In this document: positions 1-6,052 of the stretch, piece by piece
Layout of the letters: each line of letters opens with the position of its first letter
Numbering within the stretch: the first letter of the stretch is position 1
Assembly (NCBI GenBank): GCA_029051445.1
Contig: JAIDKP010000457.1
Span: 1-6,052 of the forward strand
Length of the DNA stretch: 6,052 nucleotides
Reading direction: 5' to 3'
From: Muribaculaceae bacterium
Lineage (GTDB): Bacteria; Bacteroidota; Bacteroidia; Bacteroidales; Muribaculaceae
The notes under the pieces: model-generated
Seen by the model: the letters and a program-made list of their open reading frames with translations, nothing else
Told to the model about the DNA's origin: nothing
Database searches by the model: none
Translations under genes and position numbers: made by a program

Positions 1-26
1 TGAAAAATATCCAAACCTCAACACTC

Positions 27-72
27 AAAAAAGAGAGGCTGCGCCGTAAAACTTAATTACGACACAGCCTCT
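27..72 (-). terminator. Rho-independent terminator of the leftward xylB unit
   Basis: Bases 34-49 and 57-72 form a 16-bp stem around a 7-base loop (50-56). Read as minus-strand RNA, all 16 positions pair, two of them as G-U wobbles (42/64 and 44/62). Read as plus-strand RNA, the same two positions become C-A mismatches. A run of six T follows the stem on the minus strand (complement of 27-32), one base after it. The strand asymmetry and T tract show that it ends transcription coming from xylB, whose stop codon lies 92 bases upstream of the stem. No other gene lies between them. Confidence 0.85.
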
Positions 73-164
73 TTATTAATTACCCAAACACGCATTTGGC
101 TTGATATAGTGCTCTGTCGATCGCTCGGCTAAATTGTTGACTGGTGTAAAATTATATCTCTTTT

Positions 165-1655
165 TTAATGTGTATAGAGTTCATTTGCGAGACGGTCCTT
201 CCACAATGCATATGCTTCAAGATATGGAATACGGTCGGCTGCAGGTGCTATTGTCTTGATGCGGTTGAGTGATGCAAAAGCTTCTTTATGATCTCGGTAG
301 ATTCCGGCTCCGATTCCGGCTCCTCTGGCTGCACCAATGGCACCGTCGGTATCAAACAGTTCTATTGTAGCACCGCTGACTGATGCAAGTGTGTCCCGGA
401 AAATAGGACTAAGGAACATGTTGGCATTTCCTGCATGGATTTTGCTGATATCCAATCCTATTTCTTTCATGATCTCAATTCCATACATGAAAGAGAATAC
501 TATGCCTTCCTGTGCGGCTCTTAAAAGGTGGCTACGTGTGTTGGTGTTAAAGCCGATACCGTGGAATGACGAGTGTATCTGTCGATTGCATAAAATTCGC
601 TCTGCGCCGTTTCCAAATGGAAGTACGCTTATGCCTCCGGCTCCGACAGGGGCTTTTGAGGCCATGATGTTCATATCCTCGTAGGTAGTCCCTGAGTCAA
701 CAATATTACGTTTTATCCAGGAGTTCAATATACCGGTGCCGTTGATGCATGTCATGACACCAATGCGTGGGTCGGATGCCTTGTGATTTACATGAGCGAA
801 ATTATTGACGCGCGATTTCGGGTCGTAGGCTGTGTTGTTATTGATTCCATACACAACACCTGATGTGCCGGCTGTCGATGCAATCTCACCTGGCTCAAAT
901 ACATTCAGCGACAGTGCATTGTTGGGCTGGTCTCCGGCGCGGTATGTGACAGGGATGCCATGAGATAATCCCAGCTCGTCTGCGGCTTGTCTGGTCAGAT
1001 GTCCTTGATCGGAGAATGTAGGTTTTATATCCGGCAGTATTGAACTTGGTATTCCGAAGTAGTCCATGATGAATGTGGCGACAGAATCAGTGCTGAAGTC
1101 CCACAGCATGTATTCGGAAAGTCCTTCTGTATTAGTGGAGATTTCTCCGGTCATTCTAAAGGCGATGTAGTCTCCTGGAAGCATTACTTTGTGGATGCGA
1201 TCAAAGATCTGTGGCTCGTTTTCTTTGAGCCAACGTAGTTTGGCTGCGGTGAAGTTGCCGGGAGAATTCAACAAGTGTGACAGACATTTTTCAGTACCGA
1301 TGTCGTGAAAGGCTTTTTCGCCATATGGCACTCCACGTGAATCGCACCATATGATAGCGTCGCGCAGGGGACTGAGCTTGCTGTCTATGGCGACCAGTCC
1401 GTGCATCTGATATGATATGCCGATCGCTTTTATATCGGCGGTGTTGATTCTTGTTTTTGTTATAATGTCGGCTGTGCATTCTTTGACGTAGTCCCACCAT
1501 GATGTGGGATCCTGCTCGGCCCATCCGGGTTTCAATGCCTTTATAGGGGCTTCTGTATCCGGAGCGAAATGTGAGGCCACGCATTTTCCGGTTTCTACTT
1601 CTATCAGGGCAGCCTTGACAGATGAGCTGCCTATGTCATAACCTAAGAGATACAT
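165..1655 (-). CDS. xylB: Xylulokinase (FGGY carbohydrate kinase family)
   Basis: This cytoplasmic enzyme phosphorylates D-xylulose with ATP to xylulose 5-phosphate, the step that feeds xylose and arabinose breakdown into the pentose phosphate pathway. The 496 residues match the usual length for the family. The N-terminal FGGY domain begins with the phosphate-binding DIGSSSVK (residues 7-14). QMHG (83-86) is the substrate-binding signature typical of xylulokinases rather than glycerol or gluconate kinases. IIWCDSR follows (101-107), and LPGDYI is at 159-164. GDQ at 241-243 carries the likely catalytic base Asp242. The C-terminal ATPase half has GTSG (263-266), NGTG (305-308), PFGNGAER (346-353) and HAGNANMF (407-414). 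The whole sequence reads like Bacteroides xylulokinases as I remember them. The ATG at 1655 places the DIGSSS motif at the expected distance. No xylose isomerase or xylose transporter gene is visible nearby. It is transcribed away from the nan genes and ends at its own terminator. An alternative sugar substrate cannot be excluded, but QMHG makes xylulose the best call. Confidence 0.93.
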   Translation of the reverse strand: MYLLGYDIGSSSVKAALIEVETGKCVASHFAPDTEAPIKALKPGWAEQDPTSWWDYVKECTADIITKTRINTADIKAIGISYQMHGLVAIDSKLSPLRDAIIWCDSRGVPYGEKAFHDIGTEKCLSHLLNSPGNFTAAKLRWLKENEPQIFDRIHKVMLPGDYIAFRMTGEISTNTEGLSEYMLWDFSTDSVATFIMDYFGIPSSILPDIKPTFSDQGHLTRQAADELGLSHGIPVTYRAGDQPNNALSLNVFEPGEIASTAGTSGVVYGINNNTAYDPKSRVNNFAHVNHKASDPRIGVMTCINGTGILNSWIKRNIVDSGTTYEDMNIMASKAPVGAGGISVLPFGNGAERILCNRQIHSSFHGIGFNTNTRSHLLRAAQEGIVFSFMYGIEIMKEIGLDISKIHAGNANMFLSPIFRDTLASVSGATIELFDTDGAIGAARGAGIGAGIYRDHKEAFASLNRIKTIAPAADRIPYLEAYALWKDRLANELYTH

Positions 1656-1837
1656 GATAATATTCGGTTTAGATTTGAGGTTTATGGTTTGGCTGTAAAG
1701 TTGGTTAAATTCTTGTAGTTTGCAAAATATAATTTGATATAAGGTATGGAAAAATAGATAGATGCGGATAATGGACTATTGTTTTGTTAATGAAATGTTA
1801 AAATGGAATCCGGGTGATAAAATTTGTATTCATATAT

Positions 1838-1868
1838 TTTGAAAATTAAAAATTAATACTGTTATTTG
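1838..1868 (+). promoter_or_regulatory. Possible Bacteroidales-type promoter for the regulator gene
   Basis: TTTG at 1838-1841 could be a -33 element. It is separated by 19 bases from GTTATTTG at 1861-1868, which keeps the TTTG half of the Bacteroides -7 consensus TAnnTTTG but lacks its TA. This would start transcription near 1875, inside the inverted repeat at 1871-1892, an arrangement suited to repression. The -7 match is partial and the region is very AT-rich, so this is a tentative placement. Confidence 0.25.
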
Positions 1869-1870
1869 TA

Positions 1871-1892
1871 TTTGTATGATTTATTATACAAA
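1871..1892. promoter_or_regulatory. Inverted repeat, candidate operator of the GntR/FadR-type regulator
   Basis: TTTGTAT (1871-1877) and ATACAAA (1886-1892) are perfect 7-bp inverted arms with an 8-base spacer. The repeat lies 26 bases before the regulator's ATG. A further TTTGTA abuts the left arm (1865-1870), and another TTTGTAT lies at 1823-1829. I did not notice the heptamer upstream of the fusion gene or the lyase gene. Dimeric FadR-type repressors bind such palindromes and often control their own gene, so this is the best operator candidate in the window. The role is inferred from symmetry and position; AT-rich DNA can give such repeats by chance. Confidence 0.45.
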
Positions 1893-1918
1893 ACATATTA
1901 AACATAAAAATAAGTCCG

Positions 1919-2653
1919 ATGACTGACAAATATTACAAAAATGCGACTCTGGTAGACCAGGTTGAGGAAAAACTAAAAGATTATATAATGAGACTGTCAC
2001 CCAAGCCAGGTGATCAGCTTCCTAACGAGCAGGAGATGGCAGAGTCTTTAAATGTATCGCGAAGTGTGTTGCGTGAAGTGCTTAGCCGTTTTAAGATGAT
2101 GGGATTGATCTCGTCTCGTCCGAAAAGGGGGATGATTCTTATGGAGCCGCCGATATTTGAGGGTATGAGACGTGTGATGGATCCGCGTCTGATGAGTGAG
2201 GAGTCGATATTCAATTTGCTTGGATTCCGTGTGGCTCTCGAAATAGGCATATGTGGAGATGTTTTCAGGAACAAGACAGCGCGTGATCTTGATGAACTGG
2301 CAGAAATTGTGGATATGGGAATCGCTCTTGGCAATAATGTTTATGCCAATATCAGCGAGCATGCGTTTCATACCAAGTTATATGAAATGACCGGCAACAG
2401 GGTGATACTTCAGTTCCAGGATATTGTGGTTCCGGTCATTGAATATATCAATGCAAATTTCGGTGAGTATATGCGCCGTACAAACAGTGAATTGGAAAAG
2501 AATGGCACAATTGTGACGCATGCCGATCTTTTTATGATTCTGAAAGAGGGTGACGAATCAGCCTTTCGCGATGCAATGGAACGTCATTTTCTTGTTTATA
2601 GGAAACTTATAGAAGAAAGAACAAGGGTTGAAGATCAGTCTCTGATGAACTGA
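1919..2653 (+). CDS. GntR-family transcriptional regulator, FadR subfamily (FCD domain), probable sialic acid (nan) operon regulator
   Basis: This is a cytoplasmic DNA-binding protein of 244 residues, a normal length for FadR-type GntR regulators. Residues about 10-75 form the winged helix-turn-helix, with the family signature PGDQLPNEQEMAESLNVSRSVLREVL (residues 30-55) and the wing around PKRGM (68-72). Residues about 95-235 form the all-helical FCD effector domain. Glu147, His151 (EHAFH), His201 (THADL) and His223 (RHF) fall where FCD proteins place their metal-binding acid and three histidines, so a metal-assisted carboxylate ligand is plausible. The gene heads a rightward cluster with a sialic acid transporter and lyase. 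E. coli NanR, which senses N-acetylneuraminate, belongs to the same subfamily, so a NanR-like role is inferred from context rather than from sequence identity. The ATG at 1919 gives a complete helix-turn-helix domain. It probably binds the inverted repeat just upstream of its own gene. Control of the divergent xylB is possible but unproven. Confidence 0.9.
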   Translation: MTDKYYKNATLVDQVEEKLKDYIMRLSPKPGDQLPNEQEMAESLNVSRSVLREVLSRFKMMGLISSRPKRGMILMEPPIFEGMRRVMDPRLMSEESIFNLLGFRVALEIGICGDVFRNKTARDLDELAEIVDMGIALGNNVYANISEHAFHTKLYEMTGNRVILQFQDIVVPVIEYINANFGEYMRRTNSELEKNGTIVTHADLFMILKEGDESAFRDAMERHFLVYRKLIEERTRVEDQSLMN

Positions 2654-2710
2654 TAATCTCTGTTTATCCGACTCATACCTGAAAATTTACATGCCATAAA
2701 ACGAAAAGAT

Positions 2711-5152
2711 GTGAGACTGAAAACAAAAATAGTAGGATTGTTTGCCGTTTTGTGTTGTTGTGCATCGCTTGCCTTTGCATCGACAGATAAGACGGAATCC
2801 ATTGAGCTGACCTCATCAAAGATCTGTGGGGTGGGATTACTGTTGCCGGTTGATAATGCCTTTTCGGGAATCATCGAAGGAAGTGTAATTGTTGCAGGAG
2901 GCGTGGATTCACTTGGAAATGTGTCGGATGTAATAGTTGTGAGTAAAAACGGTAATGCAGTATCAGGCGGTAAGTTGCCGGCAGGCGTATATGATGGCGC
3001 GTCAGTGGCAACATCCTCCGGGCTGATATGTGCAGGCGGACGTAACGGCACGGAATGTGTTGCTGATGTAACTCTTATAAAGATTAATGATGGAACTGTA
3101 ACGGTAGAGGAGTTGCCGGCTTTGCCGATAGGTCTGGCAGGAGCGACAGGAGTTGCCGATGGAAATAAAGTGTGGGTGTGCGGCGGCTACTCCGATATTT
3201 CTGGCAAGAGCTATTCGCCTGTGCTTTATATGCTTGATCTTAAATCAACTCAAAGCGGGTGGAGTGAGATCTCACGTGATGATTGGGTCGCCAGACGCAA
3301 TGCCGCTTGTTCCATACAGAGCAATGGTGTGTCTCCTTGCATTTATATCATTGGCGGGAAAGATGTGTCCGGCAATCCTGACGGAATTGCCTGCTATGAT
3401 ATTCAACTTAACCGTTGGAAACATGTTGAATTAAATGTTCCCGAGGGTATTGTTGCCGCTATACCGATGGCTGCCAATCATATTTTTGCAGTACGACAAG
3501 ATAATTCAGGTGATTCCCGTTCGGGCATTTCACTGCTGAAATATCACACGGTTACAAATACGGCAATTGATTTACCGGAAGTCAAAGCCGACGGTGAGGT
3601 GCTGAATATCGGTAAAAACAACAATGGATTCACTGTGCTTGCAGCTGAACCAATGGGGGTGGATCTGATGTTGCTGAACGCAACAGTCAGAAGCAGCGGC
3701 GAAGGTCTCAGTGCCGTAAGCATAGTTGTCATATTTCTGTATTTTGCCATCCTGGCAGGTATAGGAGTCTATTTCTCGCGCAGGCAGAAAACTACCGACG
3801 ATTATTTCAAGGGAGGCGGACGCATACCCTGGTGGGCTGCGGGACTTAGTCTATTCGGGACGGCACTTAGTGCAATTACTTTTATGGCGATACCGGCAAA
3901 GGCTTATGCAACAGACTGGAGCTATGCTTTGTTTAATGTAGGCATTCTGCTTGTAGCTCCCATCATAGTTTTTCTCTTTATACCATACTTCCGTAAGCTG
4001 AATATCACCACTGCCTATGAGTATCTTGAGATACGTTTCAATGCGGCGATACGTGTAATATGCAGTCTTGCGTTTATCGTATTTCAGGTCGGACGTATGG
4101 GGGTGGTGTTGTTTCTTCCGGCGATAGCTCTCAATGTTGTAACCGGAATAGACATCTTCATGTGTATAGGTATAATGGGCGTATGCAGCATACTATACAC
4201 GATGATCGGCGGTATTGAGGCTGTAGTCTGGACCGATGCCATTCAGGTACTTATACTTCTTGGAGGAGCATTGTTTGCGGTGATCTATATAGCGTGCGAA
4301 CTGCCCGGGGGCATGACCGAAACTATCTCTATTGCAGCGGCTCATGGTAAATTCGGGTTTGGATCCACGGCTCTTGATTTCAAGGATGCTACAGTTTGGA
4401 CAGTGCTTATTGCAACCTGCTTCACCAATTTGACGACATATGGTACTGATCAGAGCATGGTACAGCGCTATCTTACCACTCCGACAATGAAGGCGGCCCG
4501 GAAGAGTGTATGGACTAATGCGATTATAACCATGCCTGCGACAGTTCTGTTTTTCCTTATCGGCACAGCGCTTTACTCATACTACACAGTTTATCCAGAG
4601 AATCTCAGCGTGACAATCTCCAATGGCGATGCCATATTCCCGTGGTATATCTTTACGGAACTTCCGGCCGCTGTAGTTGGACTGCTTGTGTCAGGCATAT
4701 TCGCAGCTGCGATGTCAACACTCAGCGGCAGTATGAATTCGGCGGCAACAGCGTTTATCGTCGATATATACCCTCGGATATGTCGTAGTGCTGCGGTCTC
4801 AAGTCTGCGCTCGGCCCGGGTCTCAACATTTGTTATCGGAGCTATGAGCCTGACATTTGCAGTGCTTATGGCGACTTGGGATGTAGCGTCACTTTGGGAT
4901 GAATTCCAGAAAATACTGGGTCTTATTCTCGGCTGTATGGGTGGTCTGTTTGTACTTGGCATGCTGACGCGCCGGGCTAACTCATCAGGCGCAATCATAG
5001 GCATAGTTGTGAGTATGGCGGTTCAGTTCTTTGTAGCACGTTTTCACACGTTCCATTTGTTACTCTATACCGCCTCGGGCTTCATCACATGTTTCGTAGT
5101 GGGTTATGTGGCGAGTCTCATCTTCTCTACTGCTGAATCAGAAGACAAATAA
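2711..5152 (+). CDS. Sialic acid mutarotase-like kelch propeller fused to a sodium:solute symporter
   Basis: This 813-residue fusion probably converts sialic acid between anomers in the periplasm and imports it with sodium. Residues 1-23 are a signal peptide (basic start, hydrophobic core, AFA before the cut). Residues about 24-325 form a kelch-type beta-propeller with blade glycine pairs at 63-64, 109-110, 158-159 and 215-216 and two weaker blades after them; this resembles NanM/YjhT mutarotase and its cyclically permuted relatives. From about 334 to 805 I count 13 membrane helices of the SSS family, with DDYFKGGGRIPWW (363-375), YTMIGGIEAVVWTDAIQ (496-512) and a TM8 segment AAAMSTLSGSMNS (665-677). 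Ser669 and Thr670 align with the Na2-site serines of vSGLT. The signal peptide plus an odd helix number put the propeller in the periplasm and the C-terminus in the cytoplasm. GTG at 2711 is the only usable start: an in-frame stop lies at 2654-2656, no ATG follows it, and a later start would lose the signal peptide. The gene begins 57 bases after the regulator and ends 44 before the lyase, which supports sialic acid as substrate. Another sugar acid is possible. Confidence 0.88.
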   Translation: MRLKTKIVGLFAVLCCCASLAFASTDKTESIELTSSKICGVGLLLPVDNAFSGIIEGSVIVAGGVDSLGNVSDVIVVSKNGNAVSGGKLPAGVYDGASVATSSGLICAGGRNGTECVADVTLIKINDGTVTVEELPALPIGLAGATGVADGNKVWVCGGYSDISGKSYSPVLYMLDLKSTQSGWSEISRDDWVARRNAACSIQSNGVSPCIYIIGGKDVSGNPDGIACYDIQLNRWKHVELNVPEGIVAAIPMAANHIFAVRQDNSGDSRSGISLLKYHTVTNTAIDLPEVKADGEVLNIGKNNNGFTVLAAEPMGVDLMLLNATVRSSGEGLSAVSIVVIFLYFAILAGIGVYFSRRQKTTDDYFKGGGRIPWWAAGLSLFGTALSAITFMAIPAKAYATDWSYALFNVGILLVAPIIVFLFIPYFRKLNITTAYEYLEIRFNAAIRVICSLAFIVFQVGRMGVVLFLPAIALNVVTGIDIFMCIGIMGVCSILYTMIGGIEAVVWTDAIQVLILLGGALFAVIYIACELPGGMTETISIAAAHGKFGFGSTALDFKDATVWTVLIATCFTNLTTYGTDQSMVQRYLTTPTMKAARKSVWTNAIITMPATVLFFLIGTALYSYYTVYPENLSVTISNGDAIFPWYIFTELPAAVVGLLVSGIFAAAMSTLSGSMNSAATAFIVDIYPRICRSAAVSSLRSARVSTFVIGAMSLTFAVLMATWDVASLWDEFQKILGLILGCMGGLFVLGMLTRRANSSGAIIGIVVSMAVQFFVARFHTFHLLLYTASGFITCFVVGYVASLIFSTAESEDK

Positions 5153-5196
5153 ATCAAAATCAAATAAACCATTATCACGAATATTTCAAACCGGAA

Positions 5197-6052
5197 ATGA
5201 AGAAAGATGTTCTGACAGGGCTTATTGCAGCCCCTTTCACTCCGATGAACCCCGATGGATCGATTAATCTCGATGCAATTCCCGCTTATGCCGATTTTAT
5301 TGTCGCAAAGCAGTGTGTGACGGCCGTGTTTATCTGCGGTACTTCGGGCGAATCGGTATCAATGACAACCGAAGAGCGTAAGGCTGTGGCCGAGGCATGG
5401 GTAAGGGCAGCTGCCGGTCGCCTGAAAGTGGCAGTGCATGTGGGCGGTATGTCGCAGCCTCAGTGTGCCGAACTTGCCGCACACGCTCAGGCTATCGGCG
5501 CAGATGTGATTGCAGCTATGGCTCCTTGCTTTTTCAAACCCGGTAGTGTTAAAGATCTCATAGATTTCTTCAGGCCGGTGGCGGCATCTGCTCCCGAGCT
5601 TCCGTTCTACTACTATAATATGCCGTCGATTACAGGCGTGTCACTTCCTGTTGACCGTTTCCTCATCGAGGGGCGCAAGGAGATCCCCACTCTTGTTGGT
5701 GTGAAGTTCACACACAATAATATTATGGAGATGATGCAGTGTGTCGAGGCCGACAATGGTGCATTTGACGTGCTCAATGGTTTTGATGAAATCCTTATTG
5801 CCGGTCTTGCTGTAGGTGTAAAGGGGGCTGTCGGCAGCACCTACAACTACATTCCGGGTATCTATCAGGCAGTGATGGATGCTATGGCCGGGGGAGATCT
5901 TGCTGAGGCGCGCCGCATGATGTACAAAGCGGTGGAAATAGTGGAAGTACTCATCAAGCATGGTGGTGGCACACGCGCCGGCAAAATCTTTATGAAACTC
6001 GCCGGCTTTGACTGCGGTCCCTGTCGCCTGCCCATCGCTCCATGTAGTGAGG
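5197..6052 (+). CDS. nanA: N-acetylneuraminate lyase (sialic acid aldolase), 3' end cut by the window
   Basis: This cytoplasmic class I aldolase cleaves N-acetylneuraminate to N-acetylmannosamine and pyruvate through a Schiff base. The frame is open from the ATG at 5197 to the window end, giving 285 residues; the family usually has about 290-320, so only a short C-terminal piece should be missing. GTSGE (48-52) is the pyruvate carboxylate-binding loop. Tyr140 in YYYNMP is the catalytic tyrosine (E. coli Tyr137). Lys170 in GVKFT is the Schiff-base lysine (E. coli Lys165). GFDE (195-198) and GSTYN (213-217) are sialic acid lyase hallmarks that separate it from dihydrodipicolinate synthase. The stretch FYYYNMPSITGV (137-148) and the C-terminal GPCRLP (274-279) resemble animal sialic acid lyases (FYYYHIPALTGV, GPPRLP) more than the E. 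coli enzyme, as is known for Bacteroides. The gene follows the transporter fusion after 44 bases with no terminator seen, so they are probably co-transcribed. The ATG lacks a clear Shine-Dalgarno sequence, as is common in this phylum. It is sometimes called nanL. Confidence 0.94.
   Translation, partial: MKKDVLTGLIAAPFTPMNPDGSINLDAIPAYADFIVAKQCVTAVFICGTSGESVSMTTEERKAVAEAWVRAAAGRLKVAVHVGGMSQPQCAELAAHAQAIGADVIAAMAPCFFKPGSVKDLIDFFRPVAASAPELPFYYYNMPSITGVSLPVDRFLIEGRKEIPTLVGVKFTHNNIMEMMQCVEADNGAFDVLNGFDEILIAGLAVGVKGAVGSTYNYIPGIYQAVMDAMAGGDLAEARRMMYKAVEIVEVLIKHGGGTRAGKIFMKLAGFDCGPCRLPIAPCSE

Noticed and set aside
84..99. Small hairpin CCAAA/TTTGG with a 6-base loop in the xylB 3' region
   Set aside because: The 5-bp stem has no T tract on either side and the stronger terminator nearby already explains the end of the transcript.
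337..684. Plus-strand open frame of 115 codons inside the xylulokinase gene
   Set aside because: It is antisense to a well-conserved kinase, shows no recognisable domain, and its composition follows the codons of the real gene.
1719..1726. TTTGCAAA, a perfect 8-bp palindrome upstream of xylB
   Set aside because: Too short to be significant in AT-rich DNA without conservation data.
1723..1731. CAAAATATA (TATATTTTG on the minus strand) as a -7 box for xylB; the same 9-mer also occurs on the plus strand at 1833-1841
   Set aside because: The spacing differs by one base from TAnnTTTG and I found no -33 TTTG at a suitable distance, so no xylB promoter could be assigned.
1743..1748. Single GGTATG resembling the E. 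coli NanR GGTATA repeat; a complementary CATACC also lies at 2674-2679
   Set aside because: E. coli NanR needs tandem copies; isolated single hexamers are expected by chance.
2635..3051. Minus-strand open frame of 138 codons over the start of the fusion gene
   Set aside because: Proline- and threonine-rich translation typical of an antisense shadow; the plus strand encodes a clear signal peptide and propeller.
4591..5004. Minus-strand open frame of 137 codons in the symporter region
   Set aside because: It lies opposite conserved SSS transmembrane helices and has no recognisable features of its own.
5613..5961. Two minus-strand open frames opposite the lyase gene
   Set aside because: They overlap the catalytic region of a confident N-acetylneuraminate lyase and look like shadows.

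Overview
The window looks like chromosomal DNA of a Bacteroidota bacterium, most likely order Bacteroidales; a gut Bacteroides or Muribaculaceae relative is a guess from protein style alone. The reasons are AT-rich leaders without clear Shine-Dalgarno sequences, a xylulokinase that reads like those of Bacteroides, and a eukaryote-like N-acetylneuraminate lyase of the kind known from Bacteroides. There are four protein genes. No RNA gene, CRISPR array, insertion sequence or phage feature was seen.

Layout. Bases 1-164 hold the 3' end of the leftward transcription unit, with a strong strand-specific intrinsic terminator at 27-72. Bases 165-1655 (minus strand) encode a full-length FGGY xylulokinase (xylB). 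Bases 1656-1918 are a divergent AT-rich control region with an inverted repeat (1871-1892) and further copies of its half-site. Bases 1919-2653 (plus) encode a GntR/FadR-type regulator with an FCD ligand/metal domain. Bases 2711-5152 (plus) encode an 813-residue fusion: signal peptide, kelch-type beta-propeller resembling sialic acid mutarotase (NanM/YjhT and its cyclically permuted relatives), then a complete sodium:solute symporter. Bases 5197-6052 (plus) encode N-acetylneuraminate lyase, cut by the window end.

How the genes fit together. The three rightward genes look like one sialic acid (nan) operon, with gaps of 57 and 44 bases. The regulator would sense a pathway compound. The fusion would equilibrate sialic acid anomers in the periplasm and import the sugar with sodium. 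The lyase would split it into N-acetylmannosamine and pyruvate. The expected next steps (ManNAc-to-GlcNAc epimerase, kinase) and any outer-membrane transporter or sialidase are not in the window and may lie beyond 6052. The xylulokinase belongs to pentose use and is probably only a divergent neighbour, although the shared intergenic region leaves joint regulation possible. The most interesting object is the mutarotase-symporter fusion.
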